In this document: piece by piece, positions 28,899 to 35,140 of the stretch
Layout of the letters: every line of letters begins with the position of its first letter
How positions within the stretch are numbered: position 1 is the first letter of the stretch
The notes under the pieces: generated by a model
Told to the model about the DNA's origin: nothing
The model's database searches: none
The model's input: the letters and a program-made list of their open reading frames with translations, nothing else
Source of the DNA: Folioceros fuciformis
Taxonomy: Eukaryota; Anthocerotophyta; Anthocerotopsida; Anthocerotales
Direction of reading: 5' to 3'
Assembly: GCA_049999805.1 (NCBI GenBank)
Contig: JBNGIO010006132.1
Location: forward strand, 214,858 to 249,997
DNA length: 35,140 nucleotides
Program-made: the position numbers and the translations under genes

Positions 28899-30150
28899 AG
28901 TCTTGGGAAAGGTGAAGGTTGGGAGTCTTTTTGGGCTTCAACCTATAGCCATTTTCCAGCCAAGACAACTAAGGACCAACGTGCTACATTGGACGATTCG
29001 ATCATGGTGACAGAAGTCATCCAAGCAATCAAGGATTTGTCGAGCCAGAAGTCTCCAAGTCATGACGGTATACCTACGGAATTCCTGTTGTGGGGTTGGG
29101 AGTTTATGGGGCCATTGTTTATGAAGGCCTTGGACGCAACACGGGCAGAAGGCAACATGGGTAGCTAGTTCAATTTGGGGTTATCTCCTTGTTACTGAAG
29201 CAAGATGCCAGTGTCTTCATCTCCAATTAGCACTCGATCATCTTGCGTAATACCATATACAAGGTGATTGCAAAAGTCTTGGCTAATCGGCTCGCGCCTT
29301 TCGTGGACGAGTGGATTGAGCGAGAACAGAAGGGTTTCATACACAATAGGTACATTCTTGACAACTTGCTCCTTTTGCGTGATACTAAGTATGATGCCTT
29401 GATGCAAAGCAAGCAGGTGGTCTTCATCTTCCTTGACTTCTTCAAATCCTACAATTTGGTGGAGTGGCACTTCCTCTAGGGTTGTCTCCGCAACTTTGGG
29501 TTGGGCAACGATTTCTGCTATTGGATCGCCATCCTCTACAAAGAGACTAGTGCAAGATTGTTGTCAACAGTTCTTTTATAGAGCACTTTGACATCACCCG
29601 CTCTTTGAGGCAAGGGTGCCCTCTTACACCTCCCATGTTTATTATTGTTGCTGACTTTTTCCTTAAAGCCATCAAGCAGGACCCGCACATCGAGGGTATC
29701 CAAGCCTTAGATTGTTCTCAACTTCGCACTTTGGTCTTTGTTAAAAACACCATGCTATTTTCCTCTGCCTTTGAATCCTCCTTGAAAGCTATGTTGGATC
29801 AGGTACAAGTCTTTGGGCAACTTTTAGGATGCAAAGTGGATTAGGGGAAGACACGCATGATGTGTTTGAATATGAGGAGCGAGACATCTCTATGCATTAA
29901 CGGGGAAGATGGTCCTTCCGAAATTCGACAGGGTGGTCTACATTTCCAAGCTAGGCCAACAACCTGCTACTTTGTCCTATAGAGTTGCCTCTCCTAGTGG
30001 GCTATTAGAAGGATAGGGAAGAGAGGAAGGGGCGACTAGCACTAGAGTCCTATGCCTAGTCACGGTCTTGTGCCACTCGACTCGATCAGGTAGGTGGCTC
30101 AATGTAGACGAGCTGCTAAGGGGCATCAATTTGCAACCTCAACCATGAGG

Positions 30151-32261
30151 TTGTGTTGACTTTGCCTTATGGAGAACGGGAAGCTCACCATGTGGCCTAA
30201 CCTCTTTCAATGGCCCAATCATCCGGGGCGCTGCCGTGAGAGTTTGTGTTTGCTCTTTAACGTATGTACCGCAAATGTCTATCACTGGCTCATCAGGAAG
30301 CAAAGGAATAGCAAGCATGATCCAATGGCTCTGAGGTTAAAGTTGTCTGTCTCTTGGCAACGGTTTGCTGTTAAACTCTCTTATTTCTGGCTCCACTAGA
30401 CAACTGCGGTCTATAGAGGGAAAGAACCACTATCAATCAGGTCCTTGCTCAGGAGGATTTAGGGGCAAGTGTTGATTGCCGCAGAGGGGATAAGGTTAGT
30501 GTCCTCGAGGAAATTCAAGGGCAAGGATTAGCATTGCGAGCGCTTTCTCACCTAGGGAGTGAGATTAGATGGAACCACTTGTGCCCTTAGAGGGAGCAAG
30601 GCCCTACGGTGAGTCCCAGTAGAGGTGTTGGGGCTTCTCGTCGGTGCACCACTCCTTTGTGATTGCTACTTCAAGGGGCTCTTCCAAGAAGTATACATCT
30701 AGTGCTACATTTATAGGGGCCATTCGCCTCTTGCTTAGCATCTTATTGACAGTGCCACCATAAAAGGTCTATGCCCTTTTCTTTCTTCCCAATCTAAAAA
30801 ATAGTGGCTACGAGTGAATTAAAGGGGAGGCTAGATTGACCAATAGATTTGTCATTGCACCCTCCTCTATTAACCAGAGTTGCTTCCACCTTGAATCCAT
30901 GCCTCCACCAATCTTTCCCTTCGTGTGCCTATTCTTTCTCCATTGTGTTTGTTGCAAGGTTTTTCTTTTGGCCGTTGCTAGTAAAATCATGTTTAGCCTC
31001 CGAGATGGAGGGTACGGGTAGGGATCAAAGTAGGTGCCTACGGCTACCAAAATGAAGCCCTCATTTGTCCTCTAACTCGAAGGACCCCTTCCTATGATGG
31101 GATAGCCCGCTTCCTATCATCTTTTCTCCTTACATAGGGTAGGGACGCTTAGATGTCTTGATCAAGTTTCAAGAGAAGTTGTCATCCTAGAGCCCTAAAC
31201 ACACCCATTTTGTCCTAACTCCTTAATAAGGGTTTAATCCCCTCCAACTCATTTGGTTGGGCTGTTTTGGAAGATCCTTCCTTGAATGCCAATTCTCTTC
31301 TCACTCGTTCTTTGATTGTACCCTCCTTTTCCTCCATCCCAATTGATCTCAAGGGTCTTGCGTTGCTGGTGGGAAATAGTGGTACAAGAAAAGAAACATT
31401 ATGTTGCACCTATGGTATGTCCCTCATTCAATGCCTGCCGATTAAAGGGAGCCCCTCGTCCTCATCAAGGTCATGATACCTTGTGATTGAAGGCTGAGTT
31501 CGACTAGTATTTCCACCTCTACGAATAAGAGTAGTGCACAAATCCCAAGAGGATGGGCCTAGCGCTCTCTTCTTGAAGTGAGATGATCCCGAAAGGTTTC
31601 TCTACGTTCTCTAACTCTTCTCAGTGGATTAAAAGCCCTTCCTAGAAGTGAATAAGATGAGTCGTAAGGAACCAAGATTGAGCACTTCCCTCGTTGGCTA
31701 CATTTGGCTTGAGTAGCTTTTCCCTATGATAAGTATATGCCTCACACATGATCAAGCCTCAATCTAATTTATGGCCTTGGGCAATTGCAAAAGGAAGCGT
31801 AGAAAAGCATTGCTAAAGTATGAAGACCACTAATAGTTCAACATTCCCAACACGATTTTGGTGAACAAGTGGTATATTAGTTCCCTAATCCTTTCTTGTT
31901 CATGAGGTGATCGACTCCAACACTTCAGCAAGTAAGATCGGTGTGAGTGACCTTCAACCATCAGTTATCCTATCCAAAATGCTAATCTTGCCATTCTTTC
32001 TCTTTGGTTTTCCATATACTTGCTTGATAATCTTCACAATCCAATAGCGTGGGTTGATTCTTGCAATGCACTTAGGTAGGTTGGTTATCTCTTTGTCTAT
32101 TCGCTACAAATTGATGTAACATTTCTTAACGAAGCCATGGTGGGAATAAATCAATGCCTCCTGTACATCCAATCAAGCCATATGTTTTTTCTCCCTTGCC
32201 CAAGTTGGTCTTTGACTGTAGACCCTGATTGCCCCCACCTACTAGCTTTGGAGCTCCTAAC
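30151..32261. other. Degenerate transposon-type DNA, nothing recognised with confidence
   Basis: Many stops in all frames. A frame at 30169-30399 could be the remains of the C-terminal region of the LINE just before it (Trp and Cys spacing such as YHWLIRKQ), but that is weak. No gene is supported. Confidence 0.45.
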
Positions 32262-32363
32262 CATATGTATATGTGATGAGGAGACATTTCTCCTCACAAC
32301 ATATACATATGTCTTCTCATAACACATAGCTTTCATTGAAAGCTATGTGTTATGAGGAGACAT
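32262..32363. repeat. Two adjacent hairpins (inverted repeats)
   Basis: Hairpin 1: 32262-32284 pairs with 32289-32311 around a 4-base loop (13 bp, a 2-base mismatch, then 8 bp). Hairpin 2: 32316-32334 pairs perfectly with 32338-32356 around the 3-base loop ATT (19 bp), and pairing continues outward to 32309 and 32363 with a single G-T wobble. The two stems share a few bases at 32309-32311. Both contain a TGAGGAGA-type block, so the arms are related to each other. No coding frame is disturbed. Confidence 0.85.
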
Positions 32364-32580
32364 TGAAACCTAAGGGACTTCCATTCCTAAGGAACTTCCA
32401 TTGCGCACCCCAAGAGCCAAGGATGGCAGCCAGATTGCGCTCCAACCCCATGTGCCTAGCCACTCACTGAAATCCCTTGAGTTGGGTTCCCCTCTAGCCG
32501 ATAACAGCCCATTGCCTCTTCGTGTCACCACCTTCACTCCATGCTAGCATCTTTACAATCACAAGTAGATTCCCTTGGCT

Positions 32581-32770
32581 TGTATGTTCTCCACTTTACG
32601 ACGCACCCTCTCACAAGGTTTTTGAAGAGCGAGTAAAACAATTAATGTCAAAAGATGTCTTATATACAAAATTGTATGTAACCTATGTAACTCTTCATTT
32701 AAGTATAAGTTAGATATTCTAAGCGACGTGGTTACTAGTTAACCCTAACCGGGTTATGGGGTTCAACACA
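32581..32770 (-). repeat. Candidate 3' LTR of the Ty1/copia element
   Basis: On the minus strand, directly after a purine-rich tract, sequence begins TGTGTTGAACCCCATAACC. A TATA-like TGTATATAAGA lies about 105 bp in. A possible end is GAACATACA, giving about 190 bp with short, imperfect terminal inverted similarity. The left (5') border next to the purine tract is well supported; the other end is a guess, because the 5' LTR is outside the window and cannot be compared. Confidence 0.5.
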
Positions 32771-32780
32771 CCCCCTTAAC
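32771..32780 (-). other. Polypurine tract of the copia element
   Basis: GTTAAGGGGG on the minus strand lies immediately before the TGTGTTG start of the candidate LTR. This is the expected position of the primer for plus-strand DNA synthesis. Confidence 0.55.
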
Positions 32781-32827
32781 TGCGACACCTTGGAATACCG
32801 AGACCACAAAAAGAGAACGAGGAAAAA

Positions 32828-33140
32828 ATGGTCAGTGCGCTGCACCTCGCGTTATCAATCTGCAGCTTTGCAGTAGCAATCTTCTTGCTAGGGAAAACAT
32901 TGGAAGCAGGAGAAGAAGAGGCAGGCGCGCAACAAAGTGAAAGAGAGAAGCACACAAGAGAGCTGGACACACTGCGCAACTGAGCAGACATACTGCCTCG
33001 CAGAATGGGAAATTCAGCTCAACTTGTTGGTGGTGTTCAGATCACCAAAAGAGCGCGCCAGGGCTGCCTCGCCAGTACACCAGGAGACCATGCTCAGAGA
33101 GAAGCTGGCAGCTGCGGCCAAAGTTCCGTTACTAGAATAG
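32828..33140 (+). pseudogene. Antisense ORF remnant between copia pol and its 3' LTR
   Basis: On the plus strand, opposite to the retrotransposon, ATG at 32828 opens 51 codons to a TGA at 32981. The peptide has a hydrophobic helix (LALSICSFAVAIFLLG) followed by a charged helical stretch (EAGEEEAGAQQSEREKHTRE). Just downstream another frame, in a different phase, runs to the stop at 33138-33140 and again looks helical and charged (RSPKERARAASP, LREKLAAAAKVPLLE). GC content is higher than in flanking DNA. The pattern suggests a captured host membrane-protein fragment with a frameshift, or a genuine antisense ORF of the element. The reverse strand has a Ser-rich frame (32991-32776) that could instead be the meaningful one. 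Confidence 0.35.
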
Positions 33141-33284
33141 GATGGCAGGAATGACGGTTTGATTGTCTTCAAAGCTTCGTCCGCTCATAACCTGCCAGAA
33201 AAAACAGTAGCCAGGGCTGCTAGGACTTGACCAACATGTGTGCCTACGTGCGTCAAGTGTGCAGGACTTGCTAGAGAAAAAGGA

Positions 33285-35140
33285 TCATGTGGTCTGTGAG
33301 GGGGAACTTGACAATAGAGACGTGTAATCCACTAAGCCCATGGCTGCGAGGTGAAAGCTGTGCTTTGCAACGGGTAGGGTCTTAGTTAAGAGATCAGTTG
33401 TGTTGATGTCTATGGGGACATGTTCAATCTTAATAATCTTACGCTCTACTGAATGACGTACAAAGTGGTCATGGATTTCTATGTGCTTTGTACGTGCGTG
33501 AAAACGAGGGTTTCCTACCAAAGCTATTGTGGAAAGATTGTCATAGTAGATCGTGGTAGGTCTAGTCTGCTCAAAGGTGAGACCTGCGAGGAATGTTCTT
33601 TCCCACTCTGCTTCCTTAGCAGAGTCCGTCAGGGCTTTATATTCAGCCTTTGTAGAAGATAGGGCAACTCAAACTTGTTTCTTTGAGCTCCAATTAACCA
33701 CAGCATCAGACAGAAAGAAGCAGTAAGGTGAGATACTCCGTCTGCTCTTGGGATCTGTGGCCCAATCAGTGTCAGCGAAACCAAGAAGGGTAATATCTTG
33801 TCCATCACCTCTGAAGCATAAACCATAAGTCGATGTGCCTTTGAGATAACGTAATATCCTCTTAACTGCCATCGAGTGGTCCTTGCCAAGTCGTTCCAAG
33901 TACTGTGAGATAGCACTCACAGCATGTTGAATATCGGGCCTGGTCCAACAACTAATATAGTTCAAGCAACCAACGGCATGTCGGTAGGGTACATCTTTCA
34001 TAGCTACTTCTTCATCTTCATCATGAGGTGATTGATCAAATGTGAGTTTGACCCCTACACTACCTAGTGTGCTCACAGGTTTGCTTGGTCTAAGTTGAAA
34101 CGACGTAGAGTCTCATCAATGTACTTGGTCTGATGAAGTACTAGAATTTTGTTGGCTCTATCTCAGAGGAGCTGGACACCTAACACAAAGGTAAGTTGAC
34201 CTATGTCTCTCACATCGTACTGTTTGTGCAGCATTTGCTTGACCCAGCCTAACAGTTCTTTGCTATTTGACTCCAGGATGGCGTCATCGACATAAAGGGC
34301 AAGGACAACTAGGTGGCCTCCTTTACAGTACATGTAAACATTTGCGTCAACAGGGTTCTGAGTGAAACCGTTGGATCTGAGGTATTTGTCAATACATTTA
34401 TACCATTCCCTAGCGCTCTGCTTGAGGCCATAAAGGGTCTTCTTGAGTCTGCAGACCCAATCGGGATGCTCAGAATCGACGAAGCCCTCAGGTTGGTCCA
34501 TAAAAATGTCTTCTTCCAGCTCGCCGTAGAGAAATGCAGTAGAGACATCCATTTGTTCCAAGTCCCAATCACATGCAGCTGCTAGTGCTAAAATCATTCT
34601 AATAGACTGGGTTTTCACTACAGGACTGAAGGTCTCATGGAAATCTATACCTGCGACCTGGGAGAAACCACGTGCTACCAAACGGGATTTGTAACGAGCT
34701 ATCTTGCCTTCTGCATCTAGCTTATGTTTAAAAACCCACTTGCAGCTGACTGTTTTTCTACCTGCAGGAAGTGGACACAATTCCCAAGTTTGGTTCTTCA
34801 TCAACGAGTTGTACTCATCTTGTATTGACAGAATCCAATGATCTTTGTCTACACTACTGAGAGCTTCCTTGTATGATCTAGGCTCAGAGGGATGGCTAGT
34901 CAATGACTGCAAGAAGGAATACTCAGCTAACCTAGCCGACCTAGTAGATCTGTAGTCAACGGACTGATAAGGTGGCTCTCTCCAATGCCCTCTTGAGGGA
35001 CGAGACCTGCTAGGGTACCGGCTTTCTTGAGGAACTAAGGAAGGTTCAATCTGGACAAGTACTGAAGCCTCATGGACAGGTACTCCAGCTAGCGCGGATC
35101 ATCAAATAAATCAACATGGTCTGGTGCTTGTTGAAGAGGA
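33285..35140 (-). mobile_element. Ty1/copia retrotransposon, 3' part of pol (reverse transcriptase and RNase H), disabled
   Basis: Reading from 35140 downward: the integrase-RT linker with a frame change near 35,095; the RT domain at about 34,912-34,163 (WVFKHKLDAEGKIARYKSRL, DVSTAFLYGELEEDIFM, LYGLKQSAREWYK, and an intact YVDD in LYVDDAILES); then RNase H at about 34,076-33,285 (RHAVGCLNYIS, GFADTDWATDP, ALSSTKAEYKAL, HIEIHDHFVRHSV, DLLTKTLP). Breaks are a TGA at 34163-34165, a frameshift near 34,080-34,095, and a TGA at 33669-33671. The element runs off the window, so gag, protease, integrase and the 5' LTR are not seen. Order RT then RNase H at the end of pol, with integrase expected upstream, is that of copia. 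Motif wording is close to plant copia lineages. Confidence 0.93.

Larger units (their letters stand above)
28040..30150 (+). mobile_element. Degenerate LINE ORF2 (endonuclease-RT linker and reverse transcriptase)
   Basis: Fragments in changing frames with many stops follow the order of a plant L1-type ORF2. At about 28400-28510 is the block GWFHRAKVKWVKEGDCSSKL, typical of the region before RT. At about 28990-29165 is RT motif 1-2 (KSPSHDGIPTEFL). At 29243-29479 is the segment with RLAPFVDEWIEREQKGF and IFLDFFKSYN. At 29605-29844 is the segment starting MRQGCPLTPPMFII. The catalytic FADD-type box is replaced by FVKN at 29737-29748, so this RT could not work even if frames were intact. Sequence to about 30400 may hold the C-terminal part. 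A probable solo LTR sits inside it. Confidence 0.85.

Noticed and set aside
32735-32755. CCCTAA-like sequence near the copia LTR, considered as an interstitial telomere repeat
   Set aside because: Only a single partial unit is present and it lies inside the candidate LTR.
1-35140. CRISPR array, bacterial operon, rRNA or tRNA gene
   Set aside because: Repeats are either tandem without spacers or dispersed; genes are spliced and plant-type; no tRNA cloverleaf or rRNA segment was recognised by eye.

Overview
The window is nuclear DNA from a land plant. It has spliced genes with GT-AG introns mostly of about 75-450 bp, a large intron-poor PLS-class pentatricopeptide (PPR) gene, a chloroplast-targeted protein, a plant TPT-type transporter, and decayed LINE and Ty1/copia retrotransposons. 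The PPR protein's expanded L motifs (an AE-x-EE block followed by x-SL-x-x-GK) resemble PPR proteins I associate with ferns, so a fern or other seed-free vascular plant is my best guess. That is inference from memory of protein style; the species is not resolvable here.

Layout. Bases 1-3600 are a repeat-rich flank: the 3' end of a LINE with an RNase H domain, joined to a truncated two-membrane-helix ORF; a 72/73-bp tandem array with an assembly gap inside it; and a 55-bp duplication. Bases 3.6-25.7 kb are a dense gene island. In order: an EF-hand/TPR/zinc-cluster protein (-), an LRR protein resembling the N-terminus of the plant STK11IP-like/outer-arm-dynein-light-chain-like family (-), proteasome base subunit RPN1 (+), an 883-residue PPR protein (-), a TPT/DMT-family sugar-phosphate or nucleotide-sugar transporter (+), a chloroplast GIY-YIG-like protein (-), and a single-exon nuclear-looking protein of unknown function (-). 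From 26 kb to the end is an AT-rich transposon compartment: a 34-bp tandem array with dispersed relatives, a dead LINE interrupted by a probable solo LTR, a twin-hairpin element, and the 3' half of a Ty1/copia element (-) that runs off the window.

Gene relationships. LRR and RPN1 are head-to-head with 262 bp between start codons. RPN1/PPR and transporter/GIY-YIG are tail-to-tail. PPR/transporter are head-to-head across 1.4 kb. These look like unrelated housekeeping and organelle genes, with no sign of a cluster acting in one pathway. Exon models for the EF-hand/TPR, RPN1, transporter and GIY-YIG genes were built by hand; phases agree at every junction except across the RPN1 gap. The 3' end of the LRR gene is not settled.

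I do not see a convincing new multi-gene system. The items most worth checking are the twin hairpins at 32.3 kb, the antisense ORF remnant between copia pol and its 3' LTR, the 13-nt microexon in the transporter, the exact 351-bp modules inside the PPR gene, and the unknown 548-residue protein. Three N runs (10, 100 and 100) are assembly gaps; one removes an RPN1 exon segment.
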